Shown here: piece after piece, positions 25,598-34,268 of the stretch | How positions within the stretch are numbered: the first letter of the stretch is position 1 | Layout: each line of letters starts with the position of its first letter | Assembly: GCF_000518545.1 (NCBI RefSeq) | Contig: NZ_JADU01000009.1 | Span: forward strand, 62,001 to 126,000 | DNA: 64,000 nt | DNA from: Hallella seregens ATCC 51272 | GTDB taxonomy: Bacteria > Bacteroidota > Bacteroidia > Bacteroidales > Bacteroidaceae | Direction: 5' to 3' | Translations under genes and position numbers: made by a program | The notes under the pieces: generated by a model | The model's input: the letters and a program-made list of their open reading frames with translations, nothing else | Told to the model about the DNA's origin: nothing | Databases searched by the model: none

Positions 25598-27631
25598 ATG
25601 GATTTCAAGCTGACTTCTAAATACAAGCCCACCGGCGACCAGCCCCAGGCCATCGCCCAACTGGCCGAAGGCGTGCGCCGCGGCGACCCGGCGCAGGTGC
25701 TGCTCGGCGTGACGGGCTCGGGCAAGACGTTCACCGTGGCCAACGTAATAGCCCAGGCGGGCATGCCCACACTGGTGCTGAGCCACAACAAAACGCTCGC
25801 CGCCCAGCTCTACGAGGAGATGAAAGGCTTCTTTCCCGACAATGCGGTGGACTATTATGTGTCTTATTACGACTATTATCAGCCGGAGGCCTACCTGCCC
25901 ACCACCGATACCTACATAGAAAAAGACCTTGCCATCAACGAGGAAATCGACAAACTGCGGCTCGCCGCCGTGAGCGACCTGCTGTCGGGACGCAGGGATG
26001 TGATCGTGGTCTCGTCGGTATCGTGCATCTATGGCATGGGCGGGCCGGTGGCCATGCAGGAGAGTATCATCCCCATCAGGCGCGGACAGCGGCTCGACCG
26101 CAACGATTTCCTGCGACGGCTGGTTAATGCTTTGTACGTGCGCAACGACATAGAGCTGCAGCGCGGCAACTTCTCGGTGAAGGGAGATACGGTCAATATC
26201 GCCATGGCCTACAGCGACTACGTGCTGCGGGTGACGTGGTGGGACGACGAGATAGACAGCATCGAGGAGGTGGATGCCCTCTCGATGCACACGCTGCAAC
26301 GCTTTGACGAGTATCAGATTTACCCCGCCAACCTCTTCGTCACCAGCAAGGAACAGACCGAAAGTGCCATCCGCCACATCCAGGACGACCTGGTGACGCA
26401 GGTCGATCACTTCGTCGAGTTGGGCGATAACATCAGGGCACAGCGCATCAAGGAGCGCGTGGAGTACGACATGGAGATGATAAAGGAGCTGGGACACTGC
26501 TCGGGCATCGAGAACTACTCGCGCTATTTCGACGGCCGCGAGCCCGGCCAACGGCCCTATTGTCTGCTCGACTTCTTCCCGAAAGACTATCTCATGGTCA
26601 TCGACGAGAGCCACGTGAGCGTGCCGCAAATCGGTGCCATGTACGGCGGCGACCGGGCACGCAAGCAGAATCTCGTGGAGTATGGCTTCCGGCTACCCGC
26701 CGCTTTTGACAACAGGCCGCTGCGCTTCGAGGAGTTCCACGACCTGCTTCACCAGGTGATCTACGTCTCGGCCACGCCGGCCAACTACGAATTGCAGGAG
26801 TCTGAGGGCGTGGTGGTGGAACAACTCATCCGTCCTACAGGGCTGCTCGACCCGGAGATCGAGATACGTCCGTCCGAAAATCAGATAGACGATTTGCTCG
26901 ACGAGATCGTGACACGAAGCCGTAAAGGCGAGCGTGTGCTCGTCACCACGCTCACCAAGCGCATGGCCGAGGAGCTCACGGAATACCTGCTCAACCACGA
27001 CGTGAGGGCCAACTACATCCACAGCGACATCGCCACGCTGGACCGTGTAAAGATTATGAACGACCTGCGCGCCGGTCTCTACGACGTGCTCGTGGGCGTG
27101 AACCTGCTGCGCGAGGGCCTCGATCTGCCCGAGGTGTCGCTCGTAGCCATCCTCGATGCCGACAAGGAGGGGTTCCTGCGCAGCCACCGCAGTCTGACGC
27201 AGACGGCCGGACGGGCCGCCCGCAACGTGAACGGCAAGGTCATTATGTACGCCGACACCGTCACCGAGAGCATGCAGCGCACCATTGATGAGACGGCCCG
27301 ACGGCGCAGCATCCAGCTGAAATACAACGAAGAGCACGGCATCACGCCCCGCCAGATCGTGAAGGACATCAAGGGAATGCTGCCCACCAGCCAGGGCGCG
27401 GACTACGAACGGCCCGAACGCCGACAGGCCCAGCAGGTGTATCTGGAGCCCGACAGCGCCGCCTTTGCCGCCGACCCGATTGTGAAACGCATGACGCGGC
27501 CCGAACTGGAAAAGAGCATTGCCGACACGAAGGCCCTCATGGAGCAGGCCGCCCGCGACCTCGACTTCATCCAGGCCGCCCAGTACCGCGACGAGATTCT
27601 GCGCTTGCAGGCCCAGCTGGAACTCAAGTAA
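25598..27631 (+). CDS. uvrB: Excinuclease ABC subunit B
   Basis: The damage-verifying helicase of nucleotide excision repair. Walker A is GVTGSGKT (37-44); the beta-hairpin region YVSYYDYYQPEAYLPTTDTYIEKD and the VVSSVSCIYG motif are intact. Walker B-type DESHV, QTAGRAARN (motif VI) and a C-terminal UVR coiled-coil domain (MEQAARDLDFIQAAQYRDEI) that recruits UvrC complete the chain. Length, 677 aa, is normal. Monocistronic by context, divergent from bamD. Confidence 0.97.
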   Translation: MDFKLTSKYKPTGDQPQAIAQLAEGVRRGDPAQVLLGVTGSGKTFTVANVIAQAGMPTLVLSHNKTLAAQLYEEMKGFFPDNAVDYYVSYYDYYQPEAYLPTTDTYIEKDLAINEEIDKLRLAAVSDLLSGRRDVIVVSSVSCIYGMGGPVAMQESIIPIRRGQRLDRNDFLRRLVNALYVRNDIELQRGNFSVKGDTVNIAMAYSDYVLRVTWWDDEIDSIEEVDALSMHTLQRFDEYQIYPANLFVTSKEQTESAIRHIQDDLVTQVDHFVELGDNIRAQRIKERVEYDMEMIKELGHCSGIENYSRYFDGREPGQRPYCLLDFFPKDYLMVIDESHVSVPQIGAMYGGDRARKQNLVEYGFRLPAAFDNRPLRFEEFHDLLHQVIYVSATPANYELQESEGVVVEQLIRPTGLLDPEIEIRPSENQIDDLLDEIVTRSRKGERVLVTTLTKRMAEELTEYLLNHDVRANYIHSDIATLDRVKIMNDLRAGLYDVLVGVNLLREGLDLPEVSLVAILDADKEGFLRSHRSLTQTAGRAARNVNGKVIMYADTVTESMQRTIDETARRRSIQLKYNEEHGITPRQIVKDIKGMLPTSQGADYERPERRQAQQVYLEPDSAAFAADPIVKRMTRPELEKSIADTKALMEQAARDLDFIQAAQYRDEILRLQAQLELK

Positions 27632-27735
27632 CCCGCGCCCTTAACGGCCGAACCCACGACCGACAAGCCGCAGCGGCACAGCCAATAACAAAAGTTAAAA
27701 TGCGGGCCAACCGTCGTTTATACCACGGAAATTCG

Positions 27736-27743
27736 TAATTTTG
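27736..27743 (+). promoter_or_regulatory. -7 box TAATTTTG for the porin operon
   Basis: TAATTTTG lies 28 nt upstream of the ATG at 27771. It probably drives the three-gene unit ending at 31011, since no box is seen between the genes. Confidence 0.6.
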
Positions 27744-27770
27744 CTAACCGTTAAACCAGAAATACAGGCA

Positions 27771-28439
27771 ATGAAAAGGATCATTATCGCCCTCCTGGCA
27801 TGCCTCCCGATGACAGGCATGGCACAGAATACGTGGGAAGTTCCACAAGAAGATACCCGGCAGACGCAATCCCAGCAGAAGAAAAAGGCCCTCTTCGAGA
27901 CCCACAAGAAGGCCGAAGACCCGAAATATCTGGCCGGAGCCGTGCCCGAAGTGGACGGACGCATCGTCTTTACCCTCGACAAAGACGTGCCGGGCATGGG
28001 TGCAGACGAGATTTATCAGAAGACTTTCGACGCCCTCCAGGCCCTTGTCAAGGAGCCCGACCAGTTTCCCACGAGCAAGATTGCCGCGGTGAACAAGGAC
28101 GAACACACCATTGCCGCCCGCTTCAAAGAGTGGCTGGTGTTCCAGAATACCTTTCTCTCGCTCGACCGTACCATCTTTCTTTACACCCTGATTGTCAAGG
28201 CAACCGACGGCCATCTCAAGGTGACCATGGAGCGTCTGGGCTACCAATACGAGAAAGAGCGCGAGGACACCAACGGCGGTCTCGACACCAAGGCCGAGGA
28301 ATGGATCAGCGATCAGGTGGCGTTGAACAAGAAAAAGGACAAGCTCAACAAGTTCTGCGCCAAGTTCAGACGCAAGACAATAGACCGCAAGGACCATCTT
28401 TTCGACTACCTCTGCAAGGCCGTCGGCGTGGCTTACTGA
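27771..28439 (+). CDS. Secreted protein, DUF4468-like
   Basis: A 222-aa exported protein with signal peptide MKRIIIALLACLPMTGMA (1-18). After a Gln/Lys-rich linker it has a single alpha/beta domain: GRIVFTLDKDVPGMGADEIYQKTFDALQAL, a strand-rich middle, and HLKVTMERLGYQYEKE. This resembles the DUF4468 (TBP-like fold) domain of Bacteroidetes periplasmic proteins. The C-terminus is strongly basic. No enzyme motif seen. It is followed after a single base by a small membrane protein and then a porin, so it probably acts in the envelope. Confidence 0.65.
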   Translation: MKRIIIALLACLPMTGMAQNTWEVPQEDTRQTQSQQKKKALFETHKKAEDPKYLAGAVPEVDGRIVFTLDKDVPGMGADEIYQKTFDALQALVKEPDQFPTSKIAAVNKDEHTIAARFKEWLVFQNTFLSLDRTIFLYTLIVKATDGHLKVTMERLGYQYEKEREDTNGGLDTKAEEWISDQVALNKKKDKLNKFCAKFRRKTIDRKDHLFDYLCKAVGVAY

Positions 28440-28440
28440 C

Positions 28441-28665
28441 ATGGAAAACGAAAATTCCTACCTCCAACGTCGCCACCGCAACGCGGACGACGCCCCGCGC
28501 GACCCCTTTATCCGACTGCGCAACTGGCTCAACCTCGTCTTCATGCTGGGGGCCGTCGTGGGCGTGGTGCTCTATTTTTTCAGCGACCACACAGTCGGCA
28601 CGATTGTCATTCTGGCGGCCATGGTCTTCAAGATTGTGGAGTGCGCCCTACGCTTTTTGCACTAA
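28441..28665 (+). CDS. Small two-helix inner-membrane protein, 74 aa
   Basis: Starts 1 nt after the preceding stop and ends directly against the porin ATG, so it is embedded in the operon. It has a polar, Arg-rich N-terminus (YLQRRHRNADDAPRDPFIRL) and two hydrophobic segments (about 28-48 and 52-70). No recognised family; the compact spacing on both sides supports a real gene. Confidence 0.75.
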   Translation: MENENSYLQRRHRNADDAPRDPFIRLRNWLNLVFMLGAVVGVVLYFFSDHTVGTIVILAAMVFKIVECALRFLH

Positions 28666-31011
28666 ATGAAGAAAATCCTCCTTTTGTTCCTCCTCCTCCC
28701 GACCGTGTTTCCTGCCCTGGCGCAGCTGGAAACCCAAGACGGGGGGTATAACCAGATAGACGAAAACGGGACGCTCACCACCCCGAATCAGCGGCGCAAC
28801 AACGCCGACTCACTGGGCTCGGACAAAGAGATTCCCAAGGGACTGCACATGTGGACCGTGGACAGGCGCTTCGGCGACCGGCAAGCGGCACCCCTCGACA
28901 CGCTGTCGCACATGTTCATGAACACCATCTTCACCTCCGGGCTACGCGGTGAATACAACACCACGGGCAACCTCGGCGCACCCCGCCAGGCCCGCATCCT
29001 CATAGACCGACGGGAGAACGACCGCCAGTTTATCTTCACCAACCCCTACGATTTCTTCATCGTCGCACCCGATTCGTTCCGCTTCACCAATACGTTGTCG
29101 CCTTTCACCAACATCAGTTACAACACTTGCGGCGACCGCACCAACGGCGAAGACCACTTCACGGCCAAGTTCGGCGTGAACGCGGGAAGGCGCATCGGGG
29201 CGGGCTTCAAGTTCGATTATCTCTACGGCCGCGGCTATTACAGCAACCAATCCACGTCTCATTTCAACTACACCATGTACGGATCGTACATCGGCGACCG
29301 GTATCAGGCACACCTGTTGCTCTCGACCAACCACCAGAAAGTGACGGAGAACGGCGGCATTTCCGACGACAACTACATCACCCACCCCGAGTCGTTCAAC
29401 GAAAATTTCCAGACCTCGGAGATCCCAACCATGCTCTCTTCCAACTGGAACCGCAACGACAACCAGCACGTCTTCCTCACGCAACGCTACAGTCTGGGCT
29501 TCACCCGCAAGGTGCGCATGACGCAGGAGGAGATCGACGCCCGCAAGTTCGCCATGGCCTCACAGCAGGAGTCGGCCGACCGCCAGGCCCGCGACGAGGC
29601 CGCCAAGACCGCCCGCAAGCAGGGCCGCAAGCCGAGCATGCAGGAGCTCAAGGCCCCCGCCACCTTTGCCGGACGGCCCGACGGGGCACGCATTGCCGAG
29701 GGCCCTGCCCACCCCGACTCGGCCACCGTCGGCCCGACAGCCGGCCAACGCATCGCCGTTGACAGCAAAGCCACGGCCGACAGCCTGCTTTCCGCCGCGA
29801 AAAAAGCGGCAGAAGACACCGCCTGGCTCAAGACGGAATACGTGCCGGTAACGAGCTTTATCCACACCGCCGAACTCAACAGCTACCGCCGTATCTACGA
29901 GGCTTATGCCACCCCCGCCAACTATTATCTGGACAAATTCACCGTGCAGGAGAAGCTGCCGGGCGATTCCATCTACGACCAGACGCGCCACTGGAGCCTG
30001 CGCAACACCTTTGCCGTGTCACTGCTCGAGGGCTTCAACAAGTGGGCCAAGGCCGGACTCAAGGGCTTCCTCACCCACGAGCTGCGCCATTTCACGCTGC
30101 CCGACGCCACCGGCGACCGCTCGTGGAATGAGAATGCCGTCAGTGTGGGCGGACAATTGGGCAAGACAGCGGGCCGCACCGTACACTACCACGCCCTCGC
30201 CGAGTTCGGCATTGCCGGCATCAACGCCGGCGAGCTGCACCTCGACGGCGGGGCCGACCTGAACTTCCCGCTGCTCGGCGACACCATGACGCTGGCCGCC
30301 ACGGGATTCTACCACCGCGAGAAGCCCGGCTTCTACTACCGCCACTACCAGAGCCGCCACTACTGGTGGGACAACGACGGCCTCTCCATGACCGACCACC
30401 TGCGCCTACAGGGCATCCTGCGCTACCGCAAGACGCGTACCACGCTGCGCGTGGCCGTCGACGAACTGCGGAACCATGCCTACTTCGCCGCCACCTATAC
30501 CACGAGCAGCAGTGGCCGGCTCTACAATGCGCTCGCCGTGAAACAGAAGAGCGGCGCCATCAGTCTGCTCACCGCCGAGCTGGCGCAGGACCTCACTTTC
30601 GGCCCGCTCAACTGGGAGAGCGTGGTGACTTTCCAGAAGTCGACCGACGACGACGTGCTGCCCGCACCCACCATCAACGTCTACACCAACCTTTATTTGC
30701 GCTTCAAGATAGCCCGCGTGCTGAAGTGTGACTTCGGTGGCGACGCCCGCTACTTCACGTCGTACACCGCCCCCGAGTATGTGCCCGGCATCGGTCAGTA
30801 CGCCCTACAAGGCAACGAGAGCAAGGTCAAGGTGGGCAATTATCCCATCGTGAACGTCTATGCCAACTTCCACTTGCAGCACACGCGCTTCTTCGTCATG
30901 ATGAGTCATGCCAATGCGGGCAGCGGCAAGAAGAACTATTTCCTGGCTCCCCACTACCCGCTCAACGGCAGCACCATCCGCTTCGGCCTGAGCTGGAACT
31001 TCTACAACTGA
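28666..31011 (+). CDS. Putative outer-membrane porin (Porin_10 family)
   Basis: A 781-aa exported protein with signal peptide MKKILLLFLLLPTVFPALAQ (1-20). The barrel strands are rich in alternating aromatic and polar residues and end in NGSTIRFGLSWNFYN. The early DRRFGDRQAAPLDTLSHMFMN region matches Porin_10, annotated 'putative porin' in Bacteroidetes. Residues of about 285-385 are an Ala/Asp/Lys-rich low-complexity insertion (RQARDEAAKTARKQGRKPS...), likely a periplasmic or extracellular loop. Substrate unknown. Confidence 0.82.
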   Translation: MKKILLLFLLLPTVFPALAQLETQDGGYNQIDENGTLTTPNQRRNNADSLGSDKEIPKGLHMWTVDRRFGDRQAAPLDTLSHMFMNTIFTSGLRGEYNTTGNLGAPRQARILIDRRENDRQFIFTNPYDFFIVAPDSFRFTNTLSPFTNISYNTCGDRTNGEDHFTAKFGVNAGRRIGAGFKFDYLYGRGYYSNQSTSHFNYTMYGSYIGDRYQAHLLLSTNHQKVTENGGISDDNYITHPESFNENFQTSEIPTMLSSNWNRNDNQHVFLTQRYSLGFTRKVRMTQEEIDARKFAMASQQESADRQARDEAAKTARKQGRKPSMQELKAPATFAGRPDGARIAEGPAHPDSATVGPTAGQRIAVDSKATADSLLSAAKKAAEDTAWLKTEYVPVTSFIHTAELNSYRRIYEAYATPANYYLDKFTVQEKLPGDSIYDQTRHWSLRNTFAVSLLEGFNKWAKAGLKGFLTHELRHFTLPDATGDRSWNENAVSVGGQLGKTAGRTVHYHALAEFGIAGINAGELHLDGGADLNFPLLGDTMTLAATGFYHREKPGFYYRHYQSRHYWWDNDGLSMTDHLRLQGILRYRKTRTTLRVAVDELRNHAYFAATYTTSSSGRLYNALAVKQKSGAISLLTAELAQDLTFGPLNWESVVTFQKSTDDDVLPAPTINVYTNLYLRFKIARVLKCDFGGDARYFTSYTAPEYVPGIGQYALQGNESKVKVGNYPIVNVYANFHLQHTRFFVMMSHANAGSGKKNYFLAPHYPLNGSTIRFGLSWNFYN

Positions 31012-31015
31012 TACG

Positions 31016-31047
31016 AAAAAGCCCCCCGGCCATAATGGCCAAGGGGC
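31016..31047 (-). terminator. Terminator of the ECF-sigma operon (shared with the porin gene)
   Basis: GCCCC and GGGGC (31021-31025, 31043-31047) enclose a GGCCA-TAA-TGGCC inner stem. On the minus strand it is followed by CTTTTT, so it ends the operon reading leftward from 34.6 kb. A second hairpin follows at 31052-31079. Confidence 0.65.
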
Positions 31048-31130
31048 GCAAGCCGGCACTCCCACAGGGAGCCGCCGGCCATCATGCGCCGTGGCGTGGG
31101 GGCATCGGGCCGTCCCACGCCACAGTTTGT

Positions 31131-31562
31131 TCAATGCTGGCGGCGCGCCATGCGGCGGAAAGCCTGCCGATGGAACTTTTCCTCAGCCTTGATGATGCGC
31201 AGCACGGTGCCCGCCGGCAGCACCTTGCAGAACCGGGCATGGTATTGTTGCTGCAACTTCTTGATTTGCAGGTCTATCTCGTCGCACGCGCGGATGGCCT
31301 CAAGACTGGCTTTGTCGTCGCGTGTGTCGGTATGCCGGTACTGCCGCATCTTGCCAAACAGCACGCGTTGCTTCTGCTGCATCTCCTTGTAGACCGGAAA
31401 AAACACGGCCGCCTCCTGCGGCGACAGCCCGGCCTCGGTGGTGACAAACTGTTCAAGGTCGGCCTCAAACTGCCGCGGGTCAAACTTCGGGCCCTCCTGG
31501 GCAACCGCCGGAAGCATGACCGCCACGACGGCCCAGACCATCAATATTCTCTTCCAAATCAT
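31131..31562 (-). CDS. Small periplasmic protein of the ECF-sigma operon (Spy/CpxP-like length and helix content)
   Basis: A 143-aa exported protein with signal peptide ending at MLPAVAQ (about residue 22). The mature part is entirely helical and basic (SPQEAAVFFPVYKEMQQKQRVLFGKMRQYR; KKLQQQYHARFCKVL). Such 'FFPVYxEM' proteins often follow ECF sigma/anti-sigma pairs in Bacteroidetes and are thought to sense or buffer envelope stress, by analogy with CpxP/Spy. That role is inference. It is the last gene of the operon, 23 nt after the anti-sigma-like gene. Confidence 0.75.
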   Translation of the reverse strand: MIWKRILMVWAVVAVMLPAVAQEGPKFDPRQFEADLEQFVTTEAGLSPQEAAVFFPVYKEMQQKQRVLFGKMRQYRHTDTRDDKASLEAIRACDEIDLQIKKLQQQYHARFCKVLPAGTVLRIIKAEEKFHRQAFRRMARRQH

Positions 31563-31585
31563 AGACTACACGGGGTTTAGGGGTT

Positions 31586-32017
31586 TCAATCAGTATCGAC
31601 CATATACTTGTACAGGTCTTCGGTGTCGAGCATGGCATAGTCGGCCATGGCGTCCATAGCCGAATACGAGACCTGTGCCGGGGCCTCGGGCGCGGCGCTG
31701 CCTTGGGCGGAGGGCTTGCCCCCGCCGCCATGCAGGTAGACTTCGAGGCTGAACACGGCCACGCACACGCTGGCCGCAGCCACCACGGCCGGGTGCAGCC
31801 GCCGCCACAGGGTGGGTCGCAGGGCCGCCGTGCGGGCCCGCCGCCCGCCGCCCACAACGGTTTCGGGAGTCGCGGCGGCCTGTTCCGGCGCGGTGTCGGC
31901 CCCCTCGGGCAGCTGCCGCATCACCCGCGAGGGCAGGTCGTCGAAATAGCCCTCGGGCACCCGGAAAGGCGTCTGCCGGCCCAGCATTTCGGTCAAGCGT
32001 TTTTCTTCTCTGTCCAT
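31586..32017 (-). CDS. Probable membrane anti-sigma factor
   Basis: A 143-aa single-pass protein: a cytoplasmic part with TPFRVPEGYFDDLPSRVMRQLPE (15-37), one membrane segment (about 77-95) and a periplasmic tail with an acidic end (AMLDTEDLYKYMVDTD). The PFxVPEGYFDxLxxRV motif is typical of small membrane proteins encoded just after ECF sigma genes in Bacteroidetes. It lacks the zinc-type HxxxCxxC anti-sigma motif, so the sigma-binding mode cannot be stated. A candidate ECF promoter lies just upstream (32044-32070). Confidence 0.75.
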   Translation of the reverse strand: MDREEKRLTEMLGRQTPFRVPEGYFDDLPSRVMRQLPEGADTAPEQAAATPETVVGGGRRARTAALRPTLWRRLHPAVVAAASVCVAVFSLEVYLHGGGGKPSAQGSAAPEAPAQVSYSAMDAMADYAMLDTEDLYKYMVDTD

Positions 32018-32043
32018 ATTGGCTTGTCTCCTTTTGTCCTTTT

Positions 32044-32066
32044 GACGTTCGGCGCTTGGGAAAGTT
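32044..32066 (-). promoter_or_regulatory. Candidate ECF-type promoter (AAC-N16-CGTC) inside the sigma operon
   Basis: On the minus strand TTAAACTTTC places AAC at 32066-32064. Exactly 16 nt later is CGTC (32047-32044), the classical ECF -35/-10 arrangement. It lies between the sigma gene and the anti-sigma gene, 27 nt upstream of the latter's ATG, suggesting autoregulation of the downstream pair. Confidence 0.55.
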
Positions 32067-32109
32067 TAATCCCGCGCGCCCGAATTTTCCGATCGCCACC
32101 CCGCGGGCG

Positions 32110-32658
32110 TCAGCCGTGGCCCTCGAGATAGGCCGTGATTTTCTTCACGGCCAGGTGGTAGCTGGCCTTGAGCGCCCCCTCGCTGGTGCCGAGCAGACGG
32201 CTCATCTCCGCATATTTCATCTCGTCGAAATAGCGCAGGTTGAACACCGTGCGCTGCACGTCGGGCAGCGTGGCCACGGCCTCCTGGAGGCGTGCCTGGG
32301 TCTCGTCGCCGTCGAACCACTCGTCGGCCAGCAGCTGTGCGGCCACCGTCTCGTCGGCATCGGCGCTCACCTGCTGCACCACGCGCCGGTGGCGCAGGAA
32401 GTCGAGCGACTCGTTCACGGCGATGCGGTAGAGCCAAGTGGAGAGCCGCGAGCGGTTCTCGAAGGTGTCGAGCCGGCTCCACGCCTTGAGCAGCGTGTTC
32501 TGCAGCACGTCGTCGGCATCGTCGTGCGAGAGCACCATGCGGCGAATCTTCCAGTAGAGCGGCTCGCCATAGCGGGCCACGAGGGCCTCGAAGCCCTGTC
32601 GCCGCCGGCCGGGGTCGGCCAGCATCCGGATGATTTGCTGTTCGTCGGTCTCGCTCAC
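32110..32658 (-). CDS. ECF-family RNA polymerase sigma factor
   Basis: A 182-aa group IV sigma factor. Region 2 is FEALVARYGEPLYWKIRRMVLSHDDADDVLQNTLLKAWSRLDTF (about 23-66), with the DADDVLQNTLLKAW core. Region 4 is LPDVQRTVFNLRYFDEMKYAEMSRLLGTSEGALKASYHLAVKKI (about 131-174), a helix-turn-helix reading the -35 element. It starts 19 nt after the L,D-transpeptidase and precedes a membrane anti-sigma-like gene. Its regulon probably includes its own downstream genes. Confidence 0.92.
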   Translation of the reverse strand: MSETDEQQIIRMLADPGRRRQGFEALVARYGEPLYWKIRRMVLSHDDADDVLQNTLLKAWSRLDTFENRSRLSTWLYRIAVNESLDFLRHRRVVQQVSADADETVAAQLLADEWFDGDETQARLQEAVATLPDVQRTVFNLRYFDEMKYAEMSRLLGTSEGALKASYHLAVKKITAYLEGHG

Positions 32659-32677
32659 GTTGCGGGTCGGGGTGGGA

Positions 32678-34249
32678 TTAGAGATAGTTTTTCAGAATGT
32701 CGTAGATCACGCGGTCGTAGCCATACACGTCGGCAAAGGCCTCGATGCGGCCGTCGGGGTCGGGGTAGAGCGTGAAGTAATAGAGGAATATCGGCACGGC
32801 GGGCTCCACTTTGACCGTGCCCACCAGCCTGCGGCGGTCGAGTGTGTCGCTCACGGCCAGCATCTCGGGCGTGAGCTCGCTGCGTCGCTTGCCCAGCGGC
32901 GACACGTCGGCCGCCATCGAATAGCGTATGCGGTCGATGAGTTGCTCGTCCTTGCGGGCCAGCATGAACACGGCCAGGTCCAGCGGTCGCTCCACGCGCA
33001 CGCAGCCATGGCTCACGCCGCGGTCGGTCTGCGCAAACACATTGCGCGACGAAGTGTCGTGCAGGAAGATGGAAAGGCCGTTGTCGAAACGGAAGATGAT
33101 GCGGCCCAGGGCGTTGCCCTCGCCGCCCTCCTGTATCACCAAGTAGTCGGCGTCGAGCAGCATTCCGCGGGTGACGAGCCCCGGCTCGACCACGCGCCCC
33201 GTGCTGCGCTGGCGCACAAAGTAGCGGTGGCGGCGGAAGTAGCCCGTGTCGCCGGCATGCGGCAGGATGCTCTTGCGCACGATGCTGCGCGGCATCACCC
33301 ACTGGGGATTGATGTCCATGCGCTGCACGCGGCTGGCCATGACCGGCGTTTTGGTGGCCATGGTGCCCGAGGCCACGCGCATGGTCATCGTCTCGTCGCC
33401 GTCTACGGCAAGCAGATGGTACGAGGGAATGTTCACCAGCACGTATTTGCGGTGGGCCTGGGGCCGGTCGGCCAGCCGCCATCGGCACCGCTCCATGTTC
33501 ACCAGCAGCCGCACGCGGTCGGGCGCCGGGGCGGGGCCGCTGTCCAGCCGGGCCCGCAGCCGGTGGTAGAATGCGTCCTGCGGCTCCGCCTCCGCAAGGA
33601 AAGGGCCCACGCTGTCAGTCCCTGCCTTGCGCAGGGCCTCGCGGAAGAAGGCACGCGTGGCGTGGCGCATCTTCAGATCGAAGAGCGTGCGGTAGGTCGG
33701 GTGCACGGAGTCGCTGTCGTGCACGTCGAGCCGGTTGAAGACGTAGGTAGGGTTTACAAAGCCGAACTGCTGTCCGGCGGCATAGCGCAGGTAGGCTTTC
33801 GTGAGGTTGTATTCCAGCCGGGCCATCACCCGGTTGATGCGGTTGTCGCCGTCGTCGAAGCGCAGCTCGCGGGCCCGTTTCAGGTCGGCCTCGATCTGGG
33901 GCAGGCGGAAGCGGCGGCGGCTGAACCCCATGCGCGCCACGCCCTGCAGGTGGGCCACCGCGCTGTCGGCCCTGCTGTCGAGCCCCTTACGGTCTATCCA
34001 CACCAAGGGACTGCGGCCGGCATAGTAGGCACGCGTGCGCTGGTCGGCTGCCATCGAGTCGCGGTCGGCGGCAGCCAGACGGTCTATTTCTTCACGGATG
34101 CGGTGGGAGTTGAGCCGGTAGGCCGGGGCCGACAGCGTGGCAAAGTCGGCCAGCGACAGGTTGCGGTTGGGGTTGGGCTCCTTGTCATGGCACGACTGCA
34201 ACAGCCCCACCACGAGCAACAGGAGCACCCACGAGCATGGGTACTTCAA
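32678..34249 (-). CDS. L,D-transpeptidase lipoprotein (YkuD domain, YcbB/LdtD-like)
   Basis: A 523-aa lipoprotein (lipobox LLQSC, Cys20) that should make 3-3 peptidoglycan cross-links or attach proteins to the wall. A helical scaffold domain (about 30-250) precedes the catalytic YkuD domain. Its active site is H397 (IFLHDT) with the SHGC motif at 413-416 and nucleophile C416 (DRGVSHGCVRVE). The two-part layout resembles E. coli LdtD. It is the second gene of an operon whose later genes encode an ECF sigma system, which suggests wall-stress control. Confidence 0.9.
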   Translation of the reverse strand: MKYPCSWVLLLLVVGLLQSCHDKEPNPNRNLSLADFATLSAPAYRLNSHRIREEIDRLAAADRDSMAADQRTRAYYAGRSPLVWIDRKGLDSRADSAVAHLQGVARMGFSRRRFRLPQIEADLKRARELRFDDGDNRINRVMARLEYNLTKAYLRYAAGQQFGFVNPTYVFNRLDVHDSDSVHPTYRTLFDLKMRHATRAFFREALRKAGTDSVGPFLAEAEPQDAFYHRLRARLDSGPAPAPDRVRLLVNMERCRWRLADRPQAHRKYVLVNIPSYHLLAVDGDETMTMRVASGTMATKTPVMASRVQRMDINPQWVMPRSIVRKSILPHAGDTGYFRRHRYFVRQRSTGRVVEPGLVTRGMLLDADYLVIQEGGEGNALGRIIFRFDNGLSIFLHDTSSRNVFAQTDRGVSHGCVRVERPLDLAVFMLARKDEQLIDRIRYSMAADVSPLGKRRSELTPEMLAVSDTLDRRRLVGTVKVEPAVPIFLYYFTLYPDPDGRIEAFADVYGYDRVIYDILKNYL

Positions 34250-34268
34250 AGCGGCAACGCCAATCGGC

